Source of the DNA: Diphasiastrum complanatum
Taxonomy: Eukaryota; Streptophyta; Lycopodiopsida; Lycopodiales; Lycopodiaceae
DNA length: 64,000 nt
Direction: 5' to 3'
Assembly: GCA_029204225.1 (NCBI GenBank)
Contig: CM055092.1
Location: 68,600,821-68,664,820, forward strand
Below, one piece after another: positions 49,696-61,793 of the stretch. Numbering within the stretch: position 1 is the first letter of the stretch; every line of letters begins with the position of its first letter. The notes beneath the pieces are model-generated. The model was not told the DNA's origin and did no database searches. It saw only the letters and a program-made list of their open reading frames with translations. Both the position numbers and the translations under genes were made by a program.

Positions 49696-52117
49696 TGTAG
49701 TGCATTTTTCTGGTCAAAATTTCAGAATTTTAGCAACTACAATTATTGATGCTGATTTTCTAGAAGAAAATGTGCTAGATGTATCTCATATGCGCAAAAT
49801 CTGCTATTATGCCACTTTTTACTGATGTACGAATGTAGCTATGTTAAAGAGTAGCTATAAAATTCTATGGCAGGTTCAAATGTATCAAGTCATCAAATGA
49901 CAGTTATATCAGAAAAATTAGAGCTATTTTTAAGACTTTACTATTTTTAGTTAGTTTGTTAAATAACAATAATTATAAGTGACTCTGATGGACAAAAATA
50001 TCTACAGTTGTTAATGGCCGTTGTTTGCCATGTTGTAATTGATCAATGTACTTGTTAAACTATGATTAATAAAAGATGCCCAGCAGGTACCTTTAAGGCA
50101 CTGACTTAAGTTTCAAGGAAAGGTCCAAAGGCTAAGGGTCCTACAAACAACGACAAGCAAAGTTCAGTTCAAGACAAAGACAACAAACCAACGAAAATAC
50201 CCTTTTGAAGATTAAGGATGTCCTTGAATAATTAGGACCATGACCTTATTATAAAAGTCCAAAAAGATTTCACAAAATAAAATACATTGGCAAGTTCAAA
50301 ATTGTTCAAACAGTAATTAACCATGATCCATCAAAGATTATCGAAGAAAATTTGGAGTTCTAACTCAAATCAAGGATTTAGTAACATTGCTTCACAATTG
50401 AAGGGGCTCTGGATAAAATTCGATGAATCCTTATTGATTGAGGACACTGCAAAATATATCAGTCAAAATAAAATTTTGCAGGTGAAAAAGCTTATAAGAC
50501 ATTCAGGTGTCTTGGAAGAAAAGAATTGACGAGGTCAAAACAATGGGAATGACCGAAATATACTAGGATGGTCAATTTCAAAATTATGTTGAGAGGCCAA
50601 ACGCATATTCATGTGATGGTTTTCAAAATGAAACAAAGAAATGACGTGAAAGGTGCTATAAGCTTATTGAAGGTCAGTTTTGAAGAAAATACACTTCTAA
50701 AAGTCGTTGGAAGAGGTCCTACCATGGACTCTTTGATAATTCAGAGCCCACATATCCTTAATCGACACTTGTCAAATGGACCTGAAACTTTTTATCATAA
50801 TGAGTAAAGTCGAATTCCATGAAATGGATTCAATGGAGAATGAAAGATGTTGGTGTTTTCAAGTGGAAATGAACGGTTTTCTCTCAACGAGGAGAAGAAG
50901 AAAGAAGGATCCGGGAGGAAGCAATTCATTCGTTACAGTGTAGAAAAGAAGCATTCATTCAATCTCTGATTATTTTTGTTATTCCTACATTCCGTGAGCA
51001 AGGAATGCGTTCACTTTGTGAGCAGAGATTCGTTCCTTGACATTCTTGCATTCAATGAGCAGATGCAATGAGCAGAGCAGATCAATGGTATTCTTCAAAG
51101 AGATGCTGGATTTCTTTTGTGAATGATAAAACATTGATTGGAGCAGCAAAGCGCACATTAGCAACATTGATCCACACTCTCTCTCTCCAAACTGCTCTAT
51201 CTCTCTCCCTCAGAATCGCTGCCCTCCATCTCTCTCCCTCACAACGCTCCCAATCTCTCCTTATCTAATCACTCTCTCTCAATCGCTACCCTCCCCACTC
51301 TCTCTTAGTCGCTTCCCTCTCTCAGCACAGTCAGCTCTCCATATCTCTCTCCCTCTCTGTTCGCTTTATGTCTCTCTCCCTACAGCCGCAGATCTCTCTC
51401 TCACTGCCTGCGCTCTTCATCCCTCTGCGCCCTACTCCCATTTTACATCCTTGCACATCTTCTTCCCTCTCTACCTCATGGCCAGCACTACCATCACTCC
51501 CTCACCCGAACTCTCTCCCTGCTTGCGATCTCTACTCCAACTATCCCTCTGCTACGATCATCTCTCCTTCTCCATGTGACCCCTCTTCCTTTCATTTTCA
51601 ACTCATTGGTAAAATGAAGAACATGACCTGGCAAAGTAAAAGATTGGAACCGGCAGTGTGAAAGGAATTTGGTGCATTTACAGAAAATATTCAAAGTGAC
51701 TTTGAAACAATGAATTACCTATTGGACCGGACCTATTGAGGAAAAGACCTTAGCCTATGGACAGTCTCTTGAAACTTAAGTCAGAGTAAAAAGACTGAGG
51801 TAATTTTCATTGCTCATCTCTGTTTTGACTCATGTCTTAATTCACTTCATAATACATATAGAAGATGAGTAGATGTTATTCAGTGTATTATTTCAATGGT
51901 TAGAAATGGAATTAAAGAATGGAATCTGATTAGTCTATTTATACTAAATGTGTAATGTAGTAAAAGATGACTAATGGATTTACCTTCTGCAGTAAGAAAT
52001 ATAGTTTTACAGTCAGTAATTATTCACTGAGTTACTGTCTGAGGTAAAAAAAAATAGTCAACATAAAATAGATTTCAGTTTTTGTTTTGGTTTACTGAAT
52101 ATGCTCTATGCTTAACA
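49696..52117 (+). repeat. LTR-4, full length
   Basis: Begins TGTAGTGCATTTTTC and ends TGCTTAACA, 2,422 bp. Its first half matches LTR-2 and its last 380 bp match LTR-1, so it mixes segments in a way that suggests recombination between subfamilies. Confidence 0.88.
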
Positions 52118-52475
52118 AACATAATGGCAATTTACAAGCATAATAAATCCCATATTGCTAATCCATTGAAGAACATGGAAAAGCTACCGCTCAAAGTGGT
52201 TGAAACGTAGATAAATCATGGCAATTGCATCAAAGATTGAATAAAATTAAGTTTGCTTGATTGGAGACAATACAAGAATTAGTAAATGAAAAACATTTAT
52301 ATCTTTGAAAAGAATATTTGAGATGGATTACTTGTGAGGTGGGTTCAAACTTAAGTTACCCTCTAGTATACTCTATGGCAATATCCAAACTAGAAACCCA
52401 ATGACTGGCTTCATAATCATACCAAAACCCCGCTATAGTGTTATGAACACTATTAAACAACACACAAACATACCA
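52118..52475 (+). mobile_element. Internal region after LTR-4, truncated by copia A
   Basis: Matches 38,920-39,372 with a deletion after GTGGTTGAAA (52,205) and breaks at ACATACCACAATG, where copia integrase begins. Confidence 0.8.
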
Positions 52476-55056
52476 CAATGATTATAGTTAATTCGCCAGA
52501 GTGTATTTTATTTGGAATAAATCTGAAGCACTTGATAAATTTGCAGAATATGTGAATTGGGTCAAGAGATGTACATGCAGCAAAGTGAAGCAGATCAGAA
52601 TAGATCGAGGTGGTGAATATATCTCGAATCGCTTCAATGACTTTTGCAATAATCGTGGCATCATTCACAAAAGGACTACAGCCTACACGCCGTAGCACAA
52701 TGGTGTTGCAGAAAGAAAGAACAGGACCCTGATGGAAGCAGCTAGACGCATGATGGCCTACTTGAAGGCTCCAAGGGTTTTGTGGGTTGAAGCAGTAGCT
52801 ACAGCCACATACATCCTAAACAGGACAGGCAAGTCTGGTGTCCCTCACACGACACCACACGAGCTATGGTGAGGTAGAAAGCCCAACCTGTCTCACGTCA
52901 AAATCTTTGGCTGTGCAGCTTATGCACATATTCCTGATAAGCTTTGAAAGAAGCTTGATAAGAAAGCCGAGCAGGGATTTCTAGTAGGTTATGACAACAA
53001 TTCGTCATACTACAGAGTCTACATGCCAGACATGAACACTGTGAAAACAGTGAGAGATGTCATATTTGATGAGAGCAGGACAATGGCCAATGACGATCAT
53101 ATTAACTATGAAGTTCTGGAGAGACAGTACTATGACCTGCCGCTAGTGACAGAGGTAGGAGAGGTCGAACACGAAAACGAAGATTTTTGAGTCGTTTCTC
53201 ATTCGAGTGACGAATCTGAAAAAGAAAGATTCGAGAGGCAGCCTACTGCTACAGTACAAGGGCAAAGGCATTGTGTCCAAGGAGGATCTCCTAGAAGGTC
53301 GACAAGACCATGAAGAGTACCAGCAAGATATGTGTCAGGCAGCTCAGCTTCCACATCAGAAGAGTTCTGCGGATTCTATGGCGAACCACAGACTTTCGAG
53401 GAAGCAATTGAAAGTCCAGAAAAGGACAGATGGATCCAAGCCATGAACGAAGAGATGGAGTCCATGAGGAAGAACTAGGTATGGACGTTGCAGCCATTAC
53501 CACATAAGCGCAAGATTGTCAAATGCAAATGGGTTTTCAAGCTCAAATACAGATTAGATGAAAATGTGACAAAATACAAGGCAAGACTGATCGCGAAGGG
53601 ATTTTCTCAGAGAGATGGTATTGACTACTCTGAAACCTTCTCTCCTGTTGTCAAACATTTGTCCCTACATCTGTTATTTGCATATGCAGCAGCCTATGAC
53701 CTCAGGATCCACATTGTGGACGAGAAGACAGCCTTGTTGCATGGCGAGATAGACGAAGAGGTCTATATGGATCAACCCCCAGGATATGTCTCAAATTCAC
53801 TTCCTGACTATGCATGCAGAATGCATAGAAGTATCTATGGTCTGAAACAGTCAGTCCGACAATGGTACAAGAAGAAAGATCCAGCCCTGAAATCATTAGG
53901 ATTCAATCCTCTATTAGCTGATTCTAATGTGTATGTGAGAGTTACAGATGGGCAGATCATCAATGTGACTGTGTACGTGGACGACACTATGATACTTTGT
54001 AGGAGTGAACAGCTGATTGGTAAAGTGATGACAAACATCTCAAAACATTTCGAGATCGTGGATCTAGGAGAAGCCAAGTGTTACCTAGGCTTGCAAATTG
54101 AAAGGGACTGTGAGGGAGGTAAGCTATACCTTCACCAGTCCAGATACACGAAGAAGATGGTAGAGGATTTTGGGATGCTGAACTACAAAGGGGCGAATAC
54201 TCCAACGCTCACAGGGACGGTGTTGACAAGTGATGACTGTACGAAGACTAAGGAAGAGAGAGAACAGATGAAACTCACACCTTACAAGAATCTGATAGGA
54301 TCATTGATGTACCTTGCTGACAACACACGTCCTGATATTGCTTATGCAGTATTCAAGATGAGCCAATTATGCACAAATCCAAACTCGACACATTGGAAGA
54401 TTGCAAAATGCATTTTGCAATATCTTCGATTAATGAGAGATTATGAGTTGTGTTGTTGTCATGATGCAGGTTTCAGGATGCTTTCCTACAGCGATGCTAG
54501 CTGGGCAACTCTCAAGGATAATTGTAAAAGCGTCTCAGGAGGATGCACCATTGCATCAGGAGAAGTAGTTCTCTAGGTCAGCAAGAAACAGACCATTGTA
54601 GCCCAGTCATCCTGCAAAGCAGAGTACGTTGCAGCAGCAAAAATGGCCAACGAAATAATCTGGCTAAGGCAGTTCCTCGACGAATTGGGTGAAACAGGGA
54701 ATGAGCCTCTAGTCTTGCAGATGGACAACACCTCTGCAATACACCTAACAAAAGATCTCGTGTTCCATTCTAGAACAAAGCACATTGTGATGAAGTATCA
54801 CTTGATCAGGGATCTGATTGAAAAGATGATGCTGCAGACCGCCCTCATCGGAACGAAAGATATGGTTGCTAACATCTTCACCAAAGTCCTAGACAAAGGA
54901 CTTTTTGAGAGACAAAGGAGCAGTCTCGAGATCGTAAAGCTATCATGCTTTGAGAGGGAGCTGAAAAAACAAAGCGTTTCTATTTACAAAGCTTTGCTAG
55001 CTTTCAGCCCTCTGCCTGACAAAGATGTTTGCGAACACGAAAGTCAAGAGACCTGA
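52476..55056 (+). pseudogene. Ty1/copia element A: integrase, RT, RNase H
   Basis: 5'-truncated polyprotein. Integrase (52,490-53,190): FAEYVNWVKRC, IRIDRGGEYISNRF, GIIHKRTTAYTP, HNGVAERKNRTLMEAARRMM, LNRTGKSGVPHTTPHELW. A shifted frame then leads into RT, open 53,488-54,576 (362 codons): KCKWVFKLKY, ARLIAKGFSQRDGIDYSETF, VYMDQPPGYVS, YGLKQSVRQWYKK, catalytic VTVYVDDTMILC, CYLGLQIERD, GSLMYLADNTRPDIAYAVFK. RNase H: YSDASWATLKDNCKSVSGG, then after a TAG QTIVAQSSCKAEYVAAAKM, LVLQMDNTSAIHLTKD and ANIFTKVLDKGLFERQR. Stops against element B are all C-to-T type (Q-to-TAG at 52,693 and 53,476, W-to-TGA at 52,869, R-to-TGA at 52,946). Confidence 0.93.
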
Positions 55057-55269
55057 AAGTTTTGTGAACACCTGATGCGAAGACACAAACACAAAAGATT
55101 CATGAACGAGAATCTTTTGTGGTCCAACACCAGAAAGTCAGATGACGGAAACGAAACCAACGACGCGACAAGAAAAACATCGCAAAACTTTTTTCTGCCC
55201 TTACGCTCCAAAGAGTACCAGCAAAGATCATACAAGTACTTAGAGGTACAGATGTCTGATCTGATGGCA
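55057..55269 (+). other. Copia A 3' untranslated stretch
   Basis: Between the RNase H end and the 3' LTR. A short open frame (55,075-55,272) is basic and not conserved. Confidence 0.5.
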
Positions 55270-55917
55270 TGACGTCAGCAGATACACTCTAGGTCATGGC
55301 TAATCTGCCACTCTTATAATTTCTTGATTAGTTGTAGATGCTTGATCACTCTAATGTTAAAACTTACAAAGAGCAACTATATACTTACTGGATGATACTT
55401 GACACATATATGAATATACAAAAAATAGTCTGATGCTAGTAAGCAATCAAGACGAAATACAGACAACAAGTCTGCCTGCGAGCGAGACGAGATCTATGAT
55501 CAGGATCCATAGAGATCCACAGGTCCGCTAGTGCTAGTAAGCGGGACATCCACTCGTGAGAGAACTATATTTCTCTCATGCCAATGCGCTACGTAAATCT
55601 GCATGCAGTGCTTGAAGAATCAAGAGGAAATCAATCAATGATCTTGTAGCCATTGTGCACATGTCAATTTATGATGTATGATTTTGAATGCAAATGTGTT
55701 CGCTGTTATTCGTATGTCTGATTCTCTCATTTCAATTCCGCACTGGTTGAATTTGTTGAATGCTACATTAATTTATAAACGTAGATCAACAGTGCCTGAC
55801 TACATTTTGGAGGACTATAGGAGTGATTCAGCTGGCAGTGTTCAGCGACCACATCTGAACTCCATCGGAATCACGTTGAATCGCGGTTGCTTCGCTTTCG
55901 CGACTGTTTCGCGACCA
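55270..55917 (+). repeat. 3' LTR of copia A, truncated
   Basis: Starts TGACGTCAGC, parallel to B's LTR start TGACATCAGC at 60,028. Shares GGCTAATCTGCCACTCTTAT, GCTAGTAAGCGGGACAT and TAGATCAACAGTGCCTGACTA with the B LTRs but is clearly more diverged from them. Cut off at 55,917 by B's 5' LTR. Confidence 0.8.
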
Positions 55918-56926
55918 TGACATTTCTTCATCAGTGGCTAATCTGTCACTCTTATGATTCATGATTAGTTGTAGATGTTTAATCTCTCTAATCTAGAAGT
56001 TACACGATGCGACACAAAAAAGGTCGTGAACTATATACTTTCTGTTTTGATTCATAATACAGTAAGACAGAGATGAAAATACAAAATACAAGTCTGCCTG
56101 TGAGCGAGACAATTTTGTAGAGGATCTGTAGATCCAGAAGTCTGCTAGTAAGCGAGACATTATTTATGAGAGAACTATATTTTTCTCACGTCAATGCACT
56201 GCGTGGATCTATCATGCAGTGCTAGAAATCGAGAAAATCAATAGATAATATTGTGGTTGTAATGCGCATATTATTTTGTATGATTGTATGATCTTGAATA
56301 TTTGTTGCTACAATTTGTGTATTTGACTCACTTGTTTATTCAATTATGCATATTGGTTTGATTTTGTTGAATGCTATATTAATCTGTTAATGTAGATCAG
56401 CAGTGTCTGTCTACACTCTGAAGGATTGTAGGAATGATATAGCCGGCAGTGACCAACAATCATATCTGAATTCTTGACGAACTGATTTTTCTTCACGGAT
56501 GCTTTCGCTTCGTGTTTCACATTGCTTCGCTTCGCGATTACTTGGCTATAAGTGTAAATCAATTTCAGAGCCCACTTAAGTTTCGTTTCGCTTCGTTTCG
56601 TTTCGTTTTGTCTTGTCTCGTTATAGAGCCTGATTGATCTTTTCGCAAATTCTTCTTTTTCGTCTAGTTTCACTTTGTTTCATTTCGTTTCGCGATCTCT
56701 ATGCTTCTAGCATGAATCAATGTCTGAGCTCATTTATATTTTGCTTCACTTCGTTTCATTTCATTTCATTGTGTTACAGAGCCTGATTGATCCAACACAA
56801 ATTATTCTCAAACAAAAATAATTCGAGTTTCGCAAAATTGTTCGTGAATCGTTCGAGATTTTTTATCAGTTTGTCACCAGAGTTCTAACTAGAATTTTCA
56901 TTTTATGAGTGCAATTTTTTGCATCA
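55918..56926 (+). repeat. 5' LTR of copia B
   Basis: TGACATTTC...GCATCA, about 1,009 bp, ending two bases before the primer-binding site. It has runs of TTTCG pentamers at 56,580-56,620 and 56,680-56,700 and repeated GCTTCG words. The four bases before it (ACCA) equal the four after the 3' LTR at 62,425. Confidence 0.88.
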
Positions 56927-56927
56927 G

Positions 56928-56940
56928 TGGTATCAGAGCC
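56928..56940 (+). promoter_or_regulatory. Primer-binding site of copia B
   Basis: TGGTATCAGAGCC, complementary to the 3' end of initiator tRNA-Met and standard for Ty1/copia elements. Confidence 0.93.
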
Positions 56941-57040
56941 ACCTTGTCAAAGTCTGACATAGCCGAAAAGCTATCAGATCCAGGAGGCTAAACATTCAAA
57001 CAAACAACCATTAACAAGTGAAAACACAAATTCAAGAGCA

Positions 57041-59908
57041 ATGGCTTCAATCAACAACATACAATCCAAGATCTGTACAGTTCTGGATTCATCAGGATCT
57101 AACTTCCTAGCATGGAAGGTTAAGACCTCGCTGATACTAAAGGGTGAAGGATTATTCCCCTAGGTAGATGGCATTGAGGAGATGCCTACAACAACAGGCA
57201 AGAAGCTATGTGAATGGAAGGAGAAGAATGACAAGGCAGTAGCCTTGTTATTATCATCCATCGAGGATAGCCTCACACTTGACCTGGCTACACTCTCTAA
57301 AGCAAAAGAGATGTGGGATACACTACTCATGAGATTTTAGATGAAATCACGCAGTCAGATAATGATGCTTGAGAATCAGTTGACAAACTTGTAGTGGGAT
57401 GGCAAAGACCTCAATTCCTTTGTTAGGAAGATGAAGTATCTATTCCTTTCACTACACAATTCTAGAGCAAAAAATACAGTGTCAACAGAGAAGCAGCTCA
57501 CTTATTTGTTGAGAGCCTTACCAAGATCCTTCCAGATAACCAGAACTCTGCTAGCAAAGGATCCTACAACGACACTTGAAAAGGCAATTGTCGAGATTCA
57601 AGAGGAAGCTGAGGCTCGAGAGCATCTTGATCACAAGGATGCTTCTGACCAAGCTCTTTACAACAACAAGGAGAAGGCCAAAAAAAATTCAAGCCTAAGA
57701 GGGAGTCAGATCAAAAGCGGGATCATGATCAGCAAGCATAAGGGTCCAGCAAAGGCAAATGGAAGAGCAAAGGAAGGTTGAAATATCAAAGTGGAGACAA
57801 GAAGACCTGCGTGAGATGCAAACACAAAGGGCATACAGTTGATTTGTGTTGGCTCTTGAGTGTATCCACTGCCACAAGAAAGGTCATGCAGCCATGGACT
57901 GCCACCTGAACCCAAGAAACAAATCAGCACAAAGCAGACATGAGAACAATAATAGTTCTTCCTATGTCGAGGAGCCAGAGAGCTCAAAAATGGGTGAAGA
58001 AAGATCGAATCATGGTAATTCAACTGCCTACATCTGTGCAGACATGTGTGCAATGTCAACACCCGACACACAGGAGGTAATCCTAGACTCAGGAGCTAGC
58101 TCACACTTCGTAACATCAAGACGAATCATGTCTGATTCTCGAAGTGTAGATCCATCAAGATTCATTGTTCTTGGAGATGGATCCGAATATCAAATGAATG
58201 GTATTGGATCACTATGGCTCAACACGAATGGCAGAGACAAACAACTCGAAGATGTTCTATTCATGCCTACACTACAGCAGGACTTGCTATTTGTGGCAAG
58301 AATAGCTGATGCAGAGATGCGTGTGATGTTCTCAGACAAAGCATGCAACGTTGTTGATGCAAGTACCAGTACCCTAATCACCCAAGGTAGAAGAAAAGGC
58401 AATATGTATCACTTGAAGGTACGCCTGCCTACAGATCAAGTGCATCAGACTCATGATGATTCACCAGACACTCTATGGCAAAGGAGACTATGCCATATGA
58501 ATTCAATTGCACTATACCAAGCAAGCCATCATGGAGCAATCACAGGGGTGAGCATCTCGAATGCGAACAGTTTGACGACCTGTGATGCATGCCTGAAGGG
58601 TAAGATGTCATGCACTCCATCTATCAAGGACTCCTACAAAACGACTAAGATTCTGGAGTTAGTGCATTCTGACATCTGTGGAACTTTTAATGTGATTTCA
58701 GTAGGAGGCTCGAAATAATACATGACCTTCATTGATGATTACAGTAAATTTGCCAGTGTATTTTATTCACAATAAATCAGAAGCATTTGACAAATTCACA
58801 GAGTACGTGAATTGGACAGAGAGATGCATTGGTAACAAAGTGAAGCAGATCAGAACAGATCAGGGTGGAAAATACATCTCAAATCGCTTCGCTGACTTTT
58901 GCAATGATCGTGGTATCATTCATAGAAGGACTGTATCTTGCACACCGCAGCACAACGGTGTTGCAAAAAGAAAGAATAGGATTCTGATGGAAGCTGCAAG
59001 ATGCATGATGGCCTACTCAAAAGCTCCAAGAGTATTGTGGGCTGAAGCAGTAGCTACAGCTGCATACATTCAGAATAGGATAGGAAAGTTTGGTGTTCCT
59101 CACACGACACCACACAAATTATGGTGGGGTAGAAAACCCAATCTGACTCACATCAGAATCTTTGGCTATGCAGCTTATGCACATATTCCTGATAAGCTTC
59201 GAAAGAAGCTTGATGAGAAAGCTGAACAGGAATATCTTGTAGGATATAACAATAATTCGTCATATTACAGAGTCTACATGCCAGAGACAAACACTGTGAA
59301 GACAGTCAAAGATGACAAGTTTGATGAGAATAGAACGATGGCCAACGATGATCCTGTTAGCTATGAAGTTCTTGAAAGACAGTACTATGATCTGCCAATT
59401 GTGATAGAGAGAGCAGAGGACGAACATGAAGACAAAGATTTTTGAGTCGCTTTGCATTCAGGTGACGAATCAGAAGACGAAAGATTCGAGAGGCAGCCTT
59501 CTGCTACAGTACCTGTAAACCGAGATGGTTCCGGACCTAGCAAAGCAGACAAAGTCAAAGGCATTGCAGTTCCAGGAGGATCTCCTAGAAGGTCGACAAG
59601 ACAACGAAAAGCGCCAGCAAGATATGTGCCAGGCAGTTTTGCTTTTACATCAGAAGAGTTTTGTGGATTCAGTGACGAACCACATACATTCGAGGAGGCA
59701 ATTGAATGTCCAGAGAAGGACAAATGGATCCAAGCCATGAATGAGGAGATGGAATCCATGAGGAAGAACCAGGTATGGACGTTGCAGCCATTACCAGATA
59801 AACGAAAGGCTGTAAAATGCAAATGGGTATACAAGCTAAAGTATGGACCAAATGGAGATGTCTCAAAGTATAAGGCAAGACTTGTAGCAAAGGAATTTTT
59901 TCAATCCT
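57041..59908 (+). pseudogene. Ty1/copia element B: gag, protease, integrase, partial RT
   Basis: ATG 57,041 (MASINNIQSKICTVLDSSGS, FLAWKVKTSLILKG). Gag has three in-frame TAG codons (57,163, 57,340, 57,391). Two zinc knuckles follow in different frames: CVRCKHKGHTVDLC at 57,809 and CIHCHKKGHAAMDC at 57,858. Protease: VILDSGASSHFVTS at about 58,080. Pre-integrase and integrase zinc region: LWQRRLCHMNS, TCDACLKGK, VHSDICGTF. A TAA at 58,716 and a frameshift near 58,745 precede the integrase core and C-terminal part (58,760-59,440; IRTDQGGKYISNRF, HNGVAKRKNRILMEAA). After a TGA, the next frame reads RRSTRQRKAPARYVPGSFAF and the start of RT, then KARLVAKEFFQS and stop. The rest of RT and all RNase H are deleted. 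Close relative of element A. Confidence 0.93.
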
Positions 59909-60027
59909 GAACTTTTGACAAAAGACGACATGACACGACACGACGCAACATGAAATCAGTCATGCTCCTCAACTGACCAAGAAGATCAACCAAGTAGCAT
60001 GGGGTACAAATATTTGATTAGATATCA
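59909..60027 (+). other. Junction of truncated RT to 3' LTR
   Basis: Contains a GACACGACACGACGCAAC stretch and no recognisable coding. No clean polypurine tract before the LTR start. Confidence 0.5.
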
Positions 60028-61014
60028 TGACATCAGCAAAAGTACTATAGATTGTGGCGAATCTACCACTCTTGTAATTCGTGATTAGTTGTAGATGTTT
60101 AATCTTTCTAATCTGGAAGTTACACGACGCGACACAAAAAAGGTCACGAACTATATACTTTCTGTTTTGATGCATATTACAGTAAGACAGATACGAAAAT
60201 ACAGAATACAAGTCTGCCCGTGAGTGAGAAAATTTTGTAGAGAATCTGTAGATCTAGAAGTCTGCTAGTAAGCGAGACATTATTCGTGAGATAATTGTAT
60301 TTTTCTCATGTCAATGCACTACGTGGATCTGTTGCAGTGCTAGAAATCAACAAAATCAATAGATAATAACGGTCGTTGTAATGCGCATATTAATATTGTA
60401 TGATTGTATGATCTTGAATGAATATTTATCTGTTACAATTCGTGTATCTGACTCACTTATTTATTCAATTTTGCACATTGGTTTGATTTTGTTGAATGTT
60501 ATATTAATCTGTTAATGTAGATCAACAATGTCTGTCTACACTCTGAAGGATTGTAGGAATGATATAGCCGATAGTGACCAACAATCATATCTGAATTCCT
60601 TACGAACTGATTTATGTTCGCGAATGCTTTCGCTTCATTTTTGGCTTTGCTTCGCTTCGCAATCACTTGGCTATAAGCGTAAATCAATTTCAAAGCTCAC
60701 GTAAGTTTCGTTTCATTTCGCTTCTCTTCGTCTTACTTTGTTTCGTCTCGTCTCGTCTCATTATAGAGCCTGATTGATCTTTTCGTGAATTCTTCTTTTT
60801 TGTCTAGTTTCATTTTGTTTCGTTTCATTTTGCGATCTCTATGCTTCTAGCATGAATCAACGTCAGAGCTCGTTTAAGTTTCGCTTCGCTTTGTTTCGTT
60901 TTTGTCTAGATTTTGTCTCGTTTCGTTTTGTTGTGTTACAGAGCCTGATTGATCCAACACGAATTATTCTTGAACAGAAATAATTCGAGTTTCGTGAAAT
61001 TGTTCGCGAATCAT
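60028..61014 (+). repeat. 3' LTR of copia B, left part
   Basis: Starts TGACATCAGC and runs parallel to 55,918-56,850. It is interrupted after GTTCGCGAATCAT by an unrelated LTR and resumes at 62,350. TTTCG-type pentamer runs at 60,700-60,760 and 60,885-60,935. Confidence 0.88.
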
Positions 61015-61771
61015 TGTTGGAGGGTTGCGGATCCCAAGGCAACCCTAACCCTAGTTACTAAGTGAGAGGGATTTGGCACCCTGCGTGTGTAAGTCCAACC
61101 CAATGATCACATATTTATTTGATTGATTAGTTAAAAGTTAATAAAGGACTTTAGGCCTTTTTGTGGGACTTTTAATGTTGGAGGGCCTAAATGTCAAGTT
61201 AGTGAATAAAGTTGGGTTTCCCTCCAATTTTGATGTTTCCCACACTTTTTTAAATTTGAATAAAAAGAGAGGCAAGACTGGACCAATAGGATTCAGAGGC
61301 CAGGATCCTCCTCTCTACTATAAAAAAGGACCAATTCGAGTTGCTCCTCATGTTCATTTCCTCATTTCAATAAAGCAGATTGGTTCTCTTTAGAAATGGA
61401 TTGATGAATGTCCTTGATCTTCCTGTCTTTTCCTCCATGTCTCATGCTTCCTTTATATTTGTTAATTGTCGGATTTGATCATTATTGGGATTGCTATTTA
61501 TTATGCTTTTTGTGAGAGAGAAAAGGAGAGAGAGAAGAGTAAGTTTCTATCATTGTTGTAGATTTAGGTTAATGGAAGTAGGGTTAAAGGATGTAGTGTT
61601 AATGCTTAGTGTTAATGGATGTTAGTGTTAGATCCTCCATTCATGTTGAAATCTGAACTATACTATCGCTCTCATGGGAACGAACCTCTGCGTGACAACT
61701 AACTTTGTCTCTTTGATGCTAGATTGACTAGATCTTGGATTTAGGTTAGGCAAGGAAAGAAACCCACTACA
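61015..61771 (+). repeat. Tat/Athila-like LTR
   Basis: TGTTGGAGGG...CACTACA, 757 bp, with a TATAAAAAAGG box at about 61,319 and AATAAAGCAG at 61,369. A GTTAATG-rich segment lies at 61,570-61,630. No coding sequence; the 76-codon frame across 61,163-61,393 overlaps the promoter and is unlikely to be real. Confidence 0.72.
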
Positions 61772-61775
61772 ATTT

Positions 61776-61793
61776 TGGCACCGTTGCCGGGGA
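61776..61793 (+). promoter_or_regulatory. Primer-binding site, Tat/Athila type
   Basis: TGGCACCGTTGCCGGGGA a few bases after the LTR end. TTGGCGCCGTTGCCGGGGA-like sites at this position are a hallmark of plant Tat/Athila-lineage elements. Confidence 0.8.

Noticed and set aside
57041-57430. Possible UAG recoding in copia B gag
   Set aside because: Three TAGs in gag could suggest read-through, but A and B show other C-to-T stops including TGA; decay explains it better.
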